From an uncultured Clostridia bacterium (GTDB taxonomy: Bacteria; Bacillota; Clostridia; Christensenellales; CAG-138), in the NCBI GenBank assembly GCA_947168855.1, contig CAMVNO010000009.1, forward strand, positions 1-64,000: a DNA stretch of 64,000 nt, in the 5' to 3' direction. Shown one piece after another: positions 1 to 8,704 of this stretch; positions within the stretch are counted from its first letter, which is position 1; the number at the start of each line of letters is the position of its first letter. The notes beneath the pieces were generated by a model, which was given only the letters and a program-made list of their open reading frames with translations, was not told where the DNA came from and ran no database searches. Both the position numbers and the translations under genes were made by a program.

Positions 1-1
1 A

Positions 2-292
2 GAGAGACAGATCCCCTACACCCTGTTCGGTCTTGCGAGGGCGGTGCGGCTGACGCCGGAAGAGGTGCTTTCGGCGTTTCACACCGGGCGCTGCTCCGAG
101 GAGGAAGCGATCCTTCGCGACGCTGTTTTGCGGGTCGCCGCCTTTACGCTCGAGCGGGCGCTGCTCGGCGAGCTCAATTACCAGTCGGCGCTGGAAGCGC
201 TGAAGGGCATGGGGCTTTCCGGGACGGCGGCACAGGCGGACGGCACGATCGAGATCGTTCTGGACGACGCGGCGGGGAGGTATTCGAAATGA
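2..292 (+). CDS. phage terminase small subunit (partial, 5' end outside window)
   Basis: The reading frame is open from the window edge to the stop at 290-292, so the true start lies upstream; the GTG at 44 is inside the gene. The visible part begins with IPYTLFGLARAVRLTPEE, which resembles the PYT-x-x-GLA-x-A helix-turn-helix opening of small terminase subunits, followed by helical sequence. Small subunits recognise the packaging site and load the large subunit on concatemeric DNA. The stop overlaps the next start in an ATGA, which supports translational coupling to the large terminase. Family assignment rests on this motif and the position. Confidence 0.6.
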   Translation, partial: ERQIPYTLFGLARAVRLTPEEVLSAFHTGRCSEEEAILRDAVLRVAAFTLERALLGELNYQSALEALKGMGLSGTAAQADGTIEIVLDDAAGRYSK

Positions 293-1620
293 TCCTGCAT
301 CTTATGGGCACGCCGAACCCGAAACAGGAACAGTTCTTCCTCGCTTCCGCGCGGCACATTGCCTACGGCGGCGCGCGCGGCGGCGGCAAGTCGTGGGCGA
401 TGCGCCGGAAGTTCGTGCTCCTTGCCTTTCGTTATGCGGGGCTCAGGCTTCTGCTTTTGCGGCGGACGCTGCCCGAGCTCAACGAGAACCACGTGCTCCC
501 GCTGCAGAAGGAGCTGAACGGCTTTGTCGCCTATCAGTCGACGCAGCGCGCGTTCCTGTTTCCGAACGGCAGCCGCATCAAGCTCGGCTACTGCGACCGC
601 GAGGCGGATGTGTACCAGTATCAGGGACAGGAGTACGACGTGATCGGGCTCGAGGAAGCGACGCACTTTACCGAATCGCAGATGCAGTTTCTGACCACCT
701 GCAACCGCTCGGTGCGCACCGATTTCTCGCCGCGCATGTACTACACCTGCAACCCCGGCGGCGTGGGACACGCGTGGGTCAAGCGCCTGTTCATCGACCG
801 GAACTACCGCAACAGCGAGCGTGCGGCGGATTACGTATTCATCCCGGCGCGGGTCACCGACAACCCGGTATTGCTCCGAACGAATCCGCAGTACCTCGAA
901 ACGCTCGAAAACCTGCCGGAACACCTCAGAAAAGCGTACCTGTACGGCAACTGGGACGTGCTGGAGGGACAGTTCTTTCAGGAGTTCGACCGCAGCCTGC
1001 ATGTCGTAAGCCCGACGAGGCTCCCGATGGAGTGGAAGCGCTTTCGCGCGATGGATTGGGGCTACAACGACCCGTGCTGCGTGCTGTGGTTTGCCGTTGC
1101 GCCGGAGGGAAAGCTCTATGTGTACCGTGAGCTGTACCTAAGGAAGACGCTTTCGAGCGAGATCGCAAGGCGGGTGAAGACGCTGTCCGAGGGCGAGCGC
1201 ATCGCCTACACGGTCGCTTCGCCCGACGCCTGGCAGCAGCGGGGACTGAAGGGCGCGGAGGGCGAGAGCATCGCGGAGGTGTTCGCAAAAAACGGCGTGC
1301 CGCTTCTTGCGGCGGACAACGCCCGCGTACCCGGCTGGCAGCGCGTTCGCGAAGCGCTCCACACAGGGGACGACGGCACGCCGGAACTGCGGATCTTTGA
1401 GACCTGCCATAACCTCATCCGCACGCTGCCGACGCTGACCTTCGACGCGCACGACTGCGAAGACGTGTCGGATCTTTGCGAGGACCACGCGCCGGAAGCG
1501 CTGCGCTACGGGCTGATGAGCCGTCCGCGCCCCGCCGCGCCGGAGAAGCGGAAGCGCGTCTACCGCTACGATCCGCTGCAAAGCACACCGGAGACAAGCC
1601 CGGGCTTTCGGGGACTGTGA
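289..1620 (+). CDS. phage terminase large subunit
   Basis: The 443-residue ATPase-nuclease packages phage DNA into proheads. A Walker A motif GGARGGGKS lies at residues 27-35, a Walker B-like segment IGLEEA near residue 120, and an RNase H-like nuclease start (AMDWGYNDPC) near residue 250 carries the first acidic metal ligand. The length is normal for the family. Its start overlaps the small-subunit stop by four bases. It is followed by a hairpin array and the portal gene, the usual terminase-portal order. No frameshift is seen, so the gene looks intact. Confidence 0.92.
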   Translation: MILHLMGTPNPKQEQFFLASARHIAYGGARGGGKSWAMRRKFVLLAFRYAGLRLLLLRRTLPELNENHVLPLQKELNGFVAYQSTQRAFLFPNGSRIKLGYCDREADVYQYQGQEYDVIGLEEATHFTESQMQFLTTCNRSVRTDFSPRMYYTCNPGGVGHAWVKRLFIDRNYRNSERAADYVFIPARVTDNPVLLRTNPQYLETLENLPEHLRKAYLYGNWDVLEGQFFQEFDRSLHVVSPTRLPMEWKRFRAMDWGYNDPCCVLWFAVAPEGKLYVYRELYLRKTLSSEIARRVKTLSEGERIAYTVASPDAWQQRGLKGAEGESIAEVFAKNGVPLLAADNARVPGWQRVREALHTGDDGTPELRIFETCHNLIRTLPTLTFDAHDCEDVSDLCEDHAPEALRYGLMSRPRPAAPEKRKRVYRYDPLQSTPETSPGFRGL

Positions 1621-1630
1621 CAGTGCGGAC

Positions 1631-1710
1631 GATGAATTGCGCTCAGCGCATGAATTGACCTGCGGTCATGAATCGGCGGCGCCATGAATTGCGTCCTGCG
1701 GACGCATGAA
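1631..1710. repeat. array of short hairpins spaced by ATGAATT
   Basis: Four small perfect or near-perfect hairpins (GCGCTCAGCGC, GACCTGCGGTC, GGCGGCGCC, GCGTCCTGCGGACGC) are separated by ATGAATT or ATGAATC. The same spacer-and-hairpin logic occurs in the larger elements near 41.5, 43.1 and 48.5 kb, but the outer end hairpins of those elements are missing here. The array fills the gap between terminase and portal and ends next to the portal ribosome-binding site. Its function is unknown. Confidence 0.8.
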
Positions 1711-1732
1711 GAATGAAAAGAAAGGAATTACG

Positions 1733-3343
1733 ATGAAACCAAGACAATCCGAAACCAAACGGCGGTTAGCCGAAGAAGCGACTGCGCTGTTCAACGAGTT
1801 TCGCAACGCGTATGCGAACGAGTGGCGGCGGCAGGAGCACAACGAGCGGATGTATCGCGGAGAGCATTGGTACGATGTGCCCGTCACCGATCCGAACGAA
1901 CCGCGTCCGGTCACGCCGATTTTGCAGTCCACGATCGAAAACGTATCCGCGGATCTCGCGGATCAGACGCCCGAGGCGGTCATCGAGCCGGAAAGCGCGG
2001 CGGACCGCTTTGCCGCGCAGGTCATCGACGCCGTGATCCGAAGAAATCATGACGCCGCCGCATACCCGGTCGAGTATCGCCGCATGATCCACGACCTTCT
2101 GGTCGGCGGATATTGCGTGCAGGAGGTCGGCTACGACAGCGCCGAAAACGGCGGCTTGGGCGGAGCGTTCATCCGCCACGTCGACATCCGCAGCATCCTC
2201 ATCGACCCGCTGGTCACCGATCTTCAGGACGGGCGCGCCGTCTTCAAGCTCGCGCTGCGTCCGAAGGCGTGGATCGAGACACACTATCCCGACCTGTATC
2301 CTTTGATCGAGTCCCGCCCGATCGACACAACGGAGCTGATCACCGACGAGATCCTTTCGCCCGACCCGAAAAACGCCTGTCTTCTGATCGAATACTGGCG
2401 GCGCGAATACGACGCGAAGGAGGATGCGTACCGCGTGCACATGGCGCTTCTCTCAAACGGCGTTGTGCTCGAGGACAGCCGCGACGTCAAGCCCGAGGGC
2501 TATTTTGCACACGGTCGGTACCCGTTTGTACTGACGACGCTCTACCCGCGAAAGGGAAGCGCCCTGGGCTTCGGCATCGTCGACCTGTTCGGTACGCAGC
2601 AGCTCTATGCGGACAAGCTCGATCAGCTCGTGCTGAAGAACGCGTTCCTGGCGTCGCGCAATAAGCTGCTGGTCACCGACGCGTCCGGGTTCGATCCGGA
2701 CGACCTTCGTGACTGGTCCAAGGACGTGCACACCGGCGAAAGCCTGAACGGCGTGACGTGGATGTCCACCGCGCCGCTGCCGGACTATCTGCTCTCTTAC
2801 ATCCGCGCGATCCGCGAGGACATCAAGGAGGAGAGCGGCGCGAACGATTCCTCGCGCGGAGCGGCGCCGGGCGGTGTGACCGCGGCGCGTGCGATCGAGG
2901 CGCTGCAGGAGATGAGCACCAAGCGCGCGCGGCAGGCGTCCGATCAGCTCCATGAGGCGTTCCGCGAGGCGGTGCGGCTCGAGATCGAGACGGAACGCGA
3001 GTTCAATTGCTTCCTGCGTCCGGTGACGATCACCGTCGACGGCGAACCCAAAGAGGTCCTTTTCGACAGCGAAACGCTTCAGAAGAGCGCGCCGGGCGGC
3101 GTGCTGCTTCCGGTCGAGTTTCTGATCTCGATCAAGGCGATGAAGCGCAACCGCTTCGCAAGCGCGGCGCAGAACGAGCTGATGATGAATCTGCTTTCCA
3201 TCGGCGCGATCACCAAGGAACAGGCGATCCCGCTCATGGTCTTTGAGGGCAAGGAGCAGGTGCTGAAGCACCTGAAAGAGACAGCGGAGGAACCGTTGTT
3301 CCCCGAACGAACGAAACAGAAACGAATCGGAGGTAATCTATGA
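1733..3343 (+). CDS. phage portal protein
   Basis: The 536-residue product is the likely portal, the dodecameric ring at the capsid vertex through which DNA passes. It lies directly after the large terminase and before scaffold and capsid genes. The N-terminal part (YRGEHWYDVP, then PILQSTIENVSADLADQTPE) resembles portals of podovirus-like phages, and the C-terminal third is helical and charged. I chose the ATG at 1733 because AAAGGAAT precedes it; an in-frame ATG at 1706 has no such site and lies inside the hairpin array. The stop overlaps the next gene by four bases. Confidence 0.8.
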   Translation: MKPRQSETKRRLAEEATALFNEFRNAYANEWRRQEHNERMYRGEHWYDVPVTDPNEPRPVTPILQSTIENVSADLADQTPEAVIEPESAADRFAAQVIDAVIRRNHDAAAYPVEYRRMIHDLLVGGYCVQEVGYDSAENGGLGGAFIRHVDIRSILIDPLVTDLQDGRAVFKLALRPKAWIETHYPDLYPLIESRPIDTTELITDEILSPDPKNACLLIEYWRREYDAKEDAYRVHMALLSNGVVLEDSRDVKPEGYFAHGRYPFVLTTLYPRKGSALGFGIVDLFGTQQLYADKLDQLVLKNAFLASRNKLLVTDASGFDPDDLRDWSKDVHTGESLNGVTWMSTAPLPDYLLSYIRAIREDIKEESGANDSSRGAAPGGVTAARAIEALQEMSTKRARQASDQLHEAFREAVRLEIETEREFNCFLRPVTITVDGEPKEVLFDSETLQKSAPGGVLLPVEFLISIKAMKRNRFASAAQNELMMNLLSIGAITKEQAIPLMVFEGKEQVLKHLKETAEEPLFPERTKQKRIGGNL

Positions 3344-3762
3344 TCTTCAAAAAGAAAGAGACGCCCGCCGTGAACGAACCGACGGAGACCGAAGAGGAAA
3401 ACCCGTTCATCGAAGCGGCAAACACCCTGGTCGAACTGGAGCAAAACGGCGAGTTGCCCGAGGGCTTCGACCTCGAAACGGCGGTGCATGACCGCGCGTT
3501 TGCGGAGCTGATCAGCGAATTCGAGCCGAAGGCGGCGGTCCGCATCTACATTGCGGAAAAGCGCGCGGAGGAAGCGGAAGACAACGTGAAGACCCGCATG
3601 AGCGAGCAGGCGAGAAGCCGCAGCGCGCTTCCGAAATCCCAGCGTACCGATCGCGCGGTCGCGCCGACGCCCGACTACATGTCCATGTCGAAGGAAGCTT
3701 TTGCGGCGCTCGAGAAGCAGTACAGAAACGCCGCGCAGAGCGGTAAACGAGTTCATATCTAA
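3340..3762 (+). CDS. putative phage scaffolding protein
   Basis: This 140-residue protein is acidic and helical in its first half and basic and Ser/Arg-rich near residues 85-105. It sits between portal and major capsid, the usual place of a scaffold that guides capsid assembly. It overlaps the portal stop by four bases and ends 12 bases before the capsid start. I see no protease motif, so the role is inferred from position, size and composition. Confidence 0.5.
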   Translation: MIFKKKETPAVNEPTETEEENPFIEAANTLVELEQNGELPEGFDLETAVHDRAFAELISEFEPKAAVRIYIAEKRAEEAEDNVKTRMSEQARSRSALPKSQRTDRAVAPTPDYMSMSKEAFAALEKQYRNAAQSGKRVHI

Positions 3763-3774
3763 AAGGAGGAACCT

Positions 3775-4983
3775 ATGGCTATCAACACAACGATCAACAC
3801 CGTTGAAAACGCATATTTCAACAAACAGTTCTACGACAAGAAACTGCTCGAGACCGCAAAGACGCGTCTCGTCCATGCAAACTTCGGTCAGAAGCGCAGC
3901 ATTCCGCGTCACGGCGGCAAGCGCGTGGAGTTCCGCAAGTACAACCTCTTTACGCCCGACGTCGATACGCTGACGCTTGTTGAGGGCGTGACGCCGACCG
4001 GTCAGTCTTTGACGCAGTCGAAGGTCGAAGCGGAGGTCAGTCAGTACGGCGCGTATGTCGAGGTCAGCGATCTTCTGGATCTGACCGCATACGACGAAGT
4101 GCTCGCGGATTCCGCGGAGCTCCTCGGCGAACAGCTCGGCACGGTCATCGAGTGGGTCACGCGCGACGCAATGTGCGCCACGACGAATGTACAGTACGCG
4201 AACGGCAAAACCGGACGCGTCTTTGTCGGGCCCACGGATAAGCTGACTGTTGCGGAGATCCGCAAGGCAGTCCGCACGCTGAAAAAGAACAAGGCGCGCA
4301 TGTTCACAAGCGCGTTCGACGGTTCCGTCCGCCGTCCGCACTTCATCTGCATCTGCTCGCCCGACGCCACGTTCGATCTGCAGAGCGATCCGCTCTGGCA
4401 GGATGTTTCGAAGTACAGCAACGCGGAGCAGATCTACTCCGGCGAGATCGGCCGCCTCTTCGGCGTGGTCTTCGTTGAGTCGACCGAGGCAAAGGTTTAC
4501 AGGCAGACGATCTATCTGAAGGCTGCCGATAACGCGCCGCAGGAGACGTACACCGTTCGGTTTACCACGGTACCGACCGAGGAGCAGAAGCGTTATCTGT
4601 CCTGCGCGGGCAACACCCTGTACTGCGACGGCGACCTCTATACGATCGCTTCCTATGACGAAGCGACGAACACCGTCACGCTTCAGGATCCGATCACCTA
4701 TACGGCAAACGATCCGTTCTATACGCTGGATGGGGGCGAACGGGACAGCAACAACCGCCAGAGCGACGTCCATGCGACACTCGTGTTCGGCGCGGATGCG
4801 TACGGCGTCATCGACGTCGACGGCTCCGGCACGATGGAAACGATCATCAAGCCGCACGGCAGCGAAGGCAGCGGCGACCCGCTGAATCAGCGCGCAACGG
4901 TCGGCGCCAAGGTCGCGGCATACGCGGCAAAGGTGCTGAACCCCCTGTGGATCGTGCGCATTGAGCACGGCGTGACCGCCTGA
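3775..4983 (+). CDS. major capsid protein, N4-gp56 family
   Basis: The 402-residue protein begins like N4-gp56-type capsid proteins: an NTVENAYFNKQFYDKKLLE opening, then RHGGKRVEFRKYNLF and the segment AEVSQYGAYVEVSDLLDLTA. These proteins form the HK97-fold shell of many podovirus-like phages. A clear AAAAGGAGG ribosome-binding site precedes the ATG. A GC-rich hairpin follows the stop. The sequence has no interruption. Confidence 0.88.
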   Translation: MAINTTINTVENAYFNKQFYDKKLLETAKTRLVHANFGQKRSIPRHGGKRVEFRKYNLFTPDVDTLTLVEGVTPTGQSLTQSKVEAEVSQYGAYVEVSDLLDLTAYDEVLADSAELLGEQLGTVIEWVTRDAMCATTNVQYANGKTGRVFVGPTDKLTVAEIRKAVRTLKKNKARMFTSAFDGSVRRPHFICICSPDATFDLQSDPLWQDVSKYSNAEQIYSGEIGRLFGVVFVESTEAKVYRQTIYLKAADNAPQETYTVRFTTVPTEEQKRYLSCAGNTLYCDGDLYTIASYDEATNTVTLQDPITYTANDPFYTLDGGERDSNNRQSDVHATLVFGADAYGVIDVDGSGTMETIIKPHGSEGSGDPLNQRATVGAKVAAYAAKVLNPLWIVRIEHGVTA

Positions 4984-4992
4984 CCGATCATA

Positions 4993-5021
4993 CGGGGGAG
5001 GGGGATATATCCCTCCCCCCG
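4993..5021 (+). promoter_or_regulatory. GC-rich hairpin after the capsid gene
   Basis: CGGGGGAGGG pairs with CCCTCCCCCCG across an eight-base loop. There is no T-run, so it is more likely an mRNA-stabilising or attenuating structure than a full terminator. Such a structure could keep capsid transcript above downstream levels; that is inference. Confidence 0.6.
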
Positions 5022-5042
5022 ATAACAGAAAGGAGTAAACTG

Positions 5043-5297
5043 ATGAGCACAAAGAAAACAACGCCCGAAAAAACCGACGGGCGCACCGAAATGGTTACGG
5101 TATACATTCCGTCCGACGGAACGGGCGCGTTCCTCGAAGGCGCGGTGAACGGCGTGAGCTTCCGCGTCCCGACCGACAGAGCGGTGGAGGTCCCGAGATA
5201 TATTGCGGACGTGATCGCCGAAAGCCGAAAAGAGATCCGCAAGGGAGCGAGCGCCGTTGAAGCGTTCGTGAAAAACGGCGGAAGAAGGATCGGGTGA
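5043..5297 (+). CDS. small phage protein of unknown function
   Basis: The 84-residue product has an ATG preceded by AAAGGAG. It contains a short beta-like segment (MVTVYIPSDGTGAFLEGAVN, then FRVPTDRAVEVPRYIADVI) and a basic C-terminus. It lies between capsid and adaptor and its stop overlaps the next GTG start. Small genes of this kind next to capsids are common in podovirus-like cassettes. I do not recognise a family. Confidence 0.7.
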   Translation: MSTKKTTPEKTDGRTEMVTVYIPSDGTGAFLEGAVNGVSFRVPTDRAVEVPRYIADVIAESRKEIRKGASAVEAFVKNGGRRIG

Positions 5298-5848
5298 TCG
5301 ACGTGACCGCTCTTGCACTCATTCAAAGCGCGCTCGCCGAACTCGATCATCCCGAAAACACCGCTTCGCTGCCGCTGTGGAAGGAAAAGCTGCTGCGGTT
5401 TGCGAATGAGGCTGTGGTCGATCTCTATGAGACCTTCCGTCCGTGGCGGCGCGATTCGCTGCCGCTTCAGAACGGCGAGATCGACCTGACCGCGCTCCCG
5501 TACACGGTCGGGAAGGTGCTCGGCGTCGAGCGCAGCGGCATGCGCGTTCCGTTTTTCTTCGGCGCGGATACGAACACGCTGCGCGTCCCCGGCGTTTCGG
5601 ACGGTCCGATGACCGTCGTGTATCGGTATCTTCCGAAGACGCTCGTTGAGGATGACGACGAACCCGAACTGCCCGCCGCCTGCCATCCGCTGATCGTTCT
5701 GTATATGACCGGGCGGTTTTCGATGATCAACGACGCGCAGGGACTCAATCATACGTCCGCCGCGCTTTCGATGTACGAAACGCGCAAGCGCCGTCTGAAG
5801 CTCGATTTCGATGAGCCGACTGATTATCGGATCACCAATCGATTTTGA
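5294..5848 (+). CDS. putative phage head-tail adaptor protein
   Basis: This 184-residue protein starts with GTG in a GTGA overlap with the previous gene. The helical N-terminus (LIQSALAELD, LPLWKEKLLRFANEAVVDLYE), a central beta region and a helical C-terminus resemble adaptor proteins that dock below the portal. Its position between capsid and nozzle genes fits. The family call rests on architecture and synteny, not on a signature motif. Confidence 0.55.
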   Translation: MIDVTALALIQSALAELDHPENTASLPLWKEKLLRFANEAVVDLYETFRPWRRDSLPLQNGEIDLTALPYTVGKVLGVERSGMRVPFFFGADTNTLRVPGVSDGPMTVVYRYLPKTLVEDDDEPELPAACHPLIVLYMTGRFSMINDAQGLNHTSAALSMYETRKRRLKLDFDEPTDYRITNRF

Positions 5849-5860
5849 AAGGAGGCGCCT

Positions 5861-7291
5861 ATGGCAAATCAGATCGCGACCCTGCCGTCGTTTACCAGCG
5901 TCCGCATGGACCTGAGCGAAGGGCTGATGAAACCGGACATGAGTCCGGACGCCTGCAACATGGATACGCGCAGCGGCGCACTGTGCACCTGTACGGGGTT
6001 TTCCCGCGTGCTGCCGGTGCTGACCTTTGCGGAAGAACCGTTTGAACGCATGTATGTCTACGCGACCGAACACGGCAACCGTTATATCGCAGTCGCGCAG
6101 GATGTGATGTATTACTATAACGAGCCGACCCGCGCGTGGCGTCAGCTCTATCAGTTCGAACACGACGTCAACGGCGAGCGCATGGATTTTCTGAAGGTGC
6201 GGATCGGCACGGACGACAGGCTTCTGATCGCCTGCGGAAGCGAGCCGATGCTGAAGTACGACGTGGAAACGGATTACGTCGAGGTGTTCGGTTCTTCGGA
6301 AAAGCTGTCCGATAAATCCGTGAGCTATGTCGAGCTGTATTTCGGCAGACTGTTCGCCGCGGGCGATCCGAACGCGCCGGCAAGGCTGTATTGGAGCAAA
6401 GCGCCCGGCGGCGGACGGACGATCGACGACTGGCGCAGCGACGAAGCGAGCGAAAACGTCTCCGGCGGGTTTGTCGACGTCGGCGTCGACGACGATCCGA
6501 TCACCGGACTCTTTGCGCTTTCGAACCAGCTCCTGATCTTCAAGCGCGATTCGCTGTACCGGCTTCTGGGCGACCGCCCCGGAAACTACCGCATCATCTC
6601 CGTCGACGCGTCGTTCCGCCAGCCCCTGCACACCGGATGCGTCCGCTATGCCGACCGGCTGTTTTTCCTTTCCTCCGGAGGGCTTTTCTTCTATGACGGG
6701 CAGACCGTACGCAAGAGCGCCGCGTTTGCCGCGCTCGAGCCGCTGCTCCGGAACGCGAATCTTTCCGGCGTTCGCGCCGCCGCCTGCGGCGACACCCTGT
6801 ACTTTGCGATCCGCGCGCGTTACGGCGCGCCGTACAACGACACGGTGATCGAATACGACGTTCTGCGCGATCGCTTTATGCTTCGCAGCGGCTTCACCGC
6901 CGTCGACTTCTGTACCGTCCACGGCTCCCTGTATCTGTTGACCGGCTCGGGCAAGCTCGTCGTGTTCGACAACAACACGACCTACGACGGCGATCCCATT
7001 CAGGCGCGGTGGAGCACACCGGCGCTCGATTTCGGACGAAAGGATACGGTAAAGACGCTTCTGCGGCTCACCGCGACCGGCGAAGGCAGGATCGGCGTGC
7101 GCGCCGTTTCCGACGGCGGCACGTATGAAACGCGGATTCGTCTGTCCTCCGTTCCGCTCGGCGTGACCGAGATCCCGCTGCGCGGCGTCGGGCGCGTATT
7201 CCGCCTCACGTTTTCGTCCGTCGGCGGAGAGCCTTTTACGCTCGACGCGCCCGTGACCCTGCTGTTCGACCAGCAGAAACGTCCCTGTTAG
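5861..7291 (+). CDS. phage tail nozzle/hub-like beta-propeller protein
   Basis: The 476-residue protein is dominated by beta-strand repeats of the type LFAAGDPNAPARLYWSKAP, LFALSNQLLIFKRDSLYRL and YADRLFFLSSGGLFFYDGQT, which suggests a propeller as in the nozzle proteins of short-tailed phages. An AAAGGAGG site precedes the ATG. It follows the adaptor, as nozzle genes do. No enzymatic motif is visible. Together with the N4-gp56 capsid it points to a podovirus-like particle. Confidence 0.6.
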   Translation: MANQIATLPSFTSVRMDLSEGLMKPDMSPDACNMDTRSGALCTCTGFSRVLPVLTFAEEPFERMYVYATEHGNRYIAVAQDVMYYYNEPTRAWRQLYQFEHDVNGERMDFLKVRIGTDDRLLIACGSEPMLKYDVETDYVEVFGSSEKLSDKSVSYVELYFGRLFAAGDPNAPARLYWSKAPGGGRTIDDWRSDEASENVSGGFVDVGVDDDPITGLFALSNQLLIFKRDSLYRLLGDRPGNYRIISVDASFRQPLHTGCVRYADRLFFLSSGGLFFYDGQTVRKSAAFAALEPLLRNANLSGVRAAACGDTLYFAIRARYGAPYNDTVIEYDVLRDRFMLRSGFTAVDFCTVHGSLYLLTGSGKLVVFDNNTTYDGDPIQARWSTPALDFGRKDTVKTLLRLTATGEGRIGVRAVSDGGTYETRIRLSSVPLGVTEIPLRGVGRVFRLTFSSVGGEPFTLDAPVTLLFDQQKRPC

Positions 7292-7301
7292 GAGGTGCTT
7301 T

Positions 7302-7499
7302 ATGGCTTATACACCAACCGGAATGCAGGCGCTGTTCCCGGTCTATCTCGGCCGCATGCCGTCCGCGTCCCTCGATCGGGACGCCTACGATTCGAGCGTC
7401 GCGCAGAACGAAAGCAACCTCAACCAAAATCTGGAGATACTCTACAACAAGCTCTTGGAGCTTGAAACGGCTTTCGCCGAACAAACGGAAGGAGAATAA
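7302..7499 (+). CDS. small phage protein of unknown function
   Basis: The 65-residue product is preceded by TAGGAGG. Its C-terminal half (NESNLNQNLEILYNKLLELE) is predicted to be a coiled coil. It sits between the nozzle-like protein and the last cassette gene. I do not recognise it; a small structural or chaperone role is possible. Confidence 0.65.
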   Translation: MAYTPTGMQALFPVYLGRMPSASLDRDAYDSSVAQNESNLNQNLEILYNKLLELETAFAEQTEGE

Positions 7500-7503
7500 T
7501 CAC

Positions 7504-8370
7504 ATGATCAGACTACCAATCAATCCGCTTACGCCGCCGATCCGCGTCACATCCCCGGCACAGCCCTCAAAGCCGACGACGCAGAATCCGGCAAGCCCGT
7601 CGCAGGGCGGCAGCGGCGGAACGTACAAACCGAACGGCGGCAAGTCGGGCGTTCCCTCGCTGGAAGCGCTGTTTCAGCAGATGCTGAAGCGCTACCTCCC
7701 CGAAACGGTCGAGTTTACCCCGCTGGACGAAAAAACCCTTTCCGAAACGATCAGCAAATGGCTGCGCCCCGCGTATGATCAGGCGATCCAAGCCCGCCGC
7801 GAGCAGACCGAGCGCGTCAACGCGGAGCTTGACGCAGACGCGTGGTCGCGGGGGATGGGGCAGAGTTCCTATCTTTCGGACGTCAAGGAACGGCAGTACC
7901 GCGGCGAGGAACGCGACGTCGACGCGCTCGAGGGCAGCTATGCGTCCGAGCTTGCCGGACATCTGTACGACGCGATGAAGGAACAGCAGCAGATGAAGAT
8001 CGAAGTTGACAAATTCAATGCCGAACAGATGAATCACGCGCACGAGCAGGCGATGAACGCGGCGCAGGCGCTGTATCACGCGATGCTCTCCCGGGCGGGA
8101 TCCGGCGGCGGGCGCAGCTCGTCTTCGGCAGCAAATGCGCAGGGAACGTCCGGGAGCTCGATGCTTCAGTCGCTGGTCGACGGCATGGGGAACGCGTCGA
8201 AAACGGACTATCGCACGATCGCCAACACGGTCGCGCGGATGTCGCCGCAGGAGCGCAGCAGGCTCTACGACCGGTCCGATCCGAAATACATCGGGCTGCG
8301 CAGCGAGATCCTCTGGAGCCTCAACGGCGACGAATACGCCAAGCTGATGAGGGCGTTTCCCGGCGCGTAA
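7504..8370 (+). CDS. phage virion-associated protein of unknown function
   Basis: The ATG at 7504 gives 288 residues; an in-frame ATG at 7462 lies inside the preceding gene and has no ribosome-binding site. The N-terminus is Pro/Ser/Gly-rich and disordered, the centre (residues about 75-190) is long charged helix rich in Gln and Glu, and a Gly/Ser linker precedes a small C-terminal domain. It could be an internal virion or tail-completion protein. It is the last gene before the terminator. Confidence 0.6.
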   Translation: MIRLPINPLTPPIRVTSPAQPSKPTTQNPASPSQGGSGGTYKPNGGKSGVPSLEALFQQMLKRYLPETVEFTPLDEKTLSETISKWLRPAYDQAIQARREQTERVNAELDADAWSRGMGQSSYLSDVKERQYRGEERDVDALEGSYASELAGHLYDAMKEQQQMKIEVDKFNAEQMNHAHEQAMNAAQALYHAMLSRAGSGGGRSSSSAANAQGTSGSSMLQSLVDGMGNASKTDYRTIANTVARMSPQERSRLYDRSDPKYIGLRSEILWSLNGDEYAKLMRAFPGA

Positions 8371-8381
8371 CGCCGCACAAC

Positions 8382-8409
8382 AAAAAGCCGCTCGATCCGA
8401 GCGGCTTTT
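8382..8409. terminator. bidirectional terminator closing the phage cassette
   Basis: AAAAGCCGCTCG pairs with CGAGCGGCTTTT across a short loop, with T-runs on both strands. It can end the phage operon from the left and the small minus-strand gene from the right. Confidence 0.88.
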
Positions 8410-8422
8410 CTGTCATCTGTGG

Positions 8423-8617
8423 TTATTCCTTTTTATCTTCGGGGTCGATCACGACCTCGGCTTTCGGAGCTTCCGTCCGCTTTTCTTCCTTTTCCGCCCA
8501 GTCCGAAACGGCCTTCGCGCCGGATTTGACGGTCTGTACGATGCTCTGTTCGAGGTCCTTGCCGATCGCTTCTATGTCTTCGCCGACCTTCTTCCAACTG
8601 TCCTTCAATGACGACAT
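8423..8617 (-). CDS. small acidic helical protein, unknown function
   Basis: This 64-residue protein starts MSSLKDSWKKVGEDIEAIGK and ends in a charged EKEEKRTEAPK tail. GGAG lies about 11 bases before the ATG at 8617; an ATG at 8627 in another frame is too close to that site. It has the amphipathic character of small host stress or cytoplasmic proteins. Nothing links it to the phage except closeness. Confidence 0.65.
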   Translation of the reverse strand: MSSLKDSWKKVGEDIEAIGKDLEQSIVQTVKSGAKAVSDWAEKEEKRTEAPKAEVVIDPEDKKE

Positions 8618-8704
8618 CTGCGCGCATCTCCTTTTTTTCTTCAGTATATCATATTATCCGGGAAAGGCAAGCGGAACCGATGTGTCTTTTTTGTGTCATT
8701 TTGA

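Noticed and set aside
1631..1710. CRISPR-like array from ATGAATT spacing
   Set aside because: The repeated part is only seven bases and the parts between are self-complementary hairpins of 9-15 bases.
3079..6922. Two 644-660-residue minus-strand frames opposite the phage cassette
   Set aside because: The plus-strand frames encode recognisable phage proteins with ribosome-binding sites; the minus frames are shadows.
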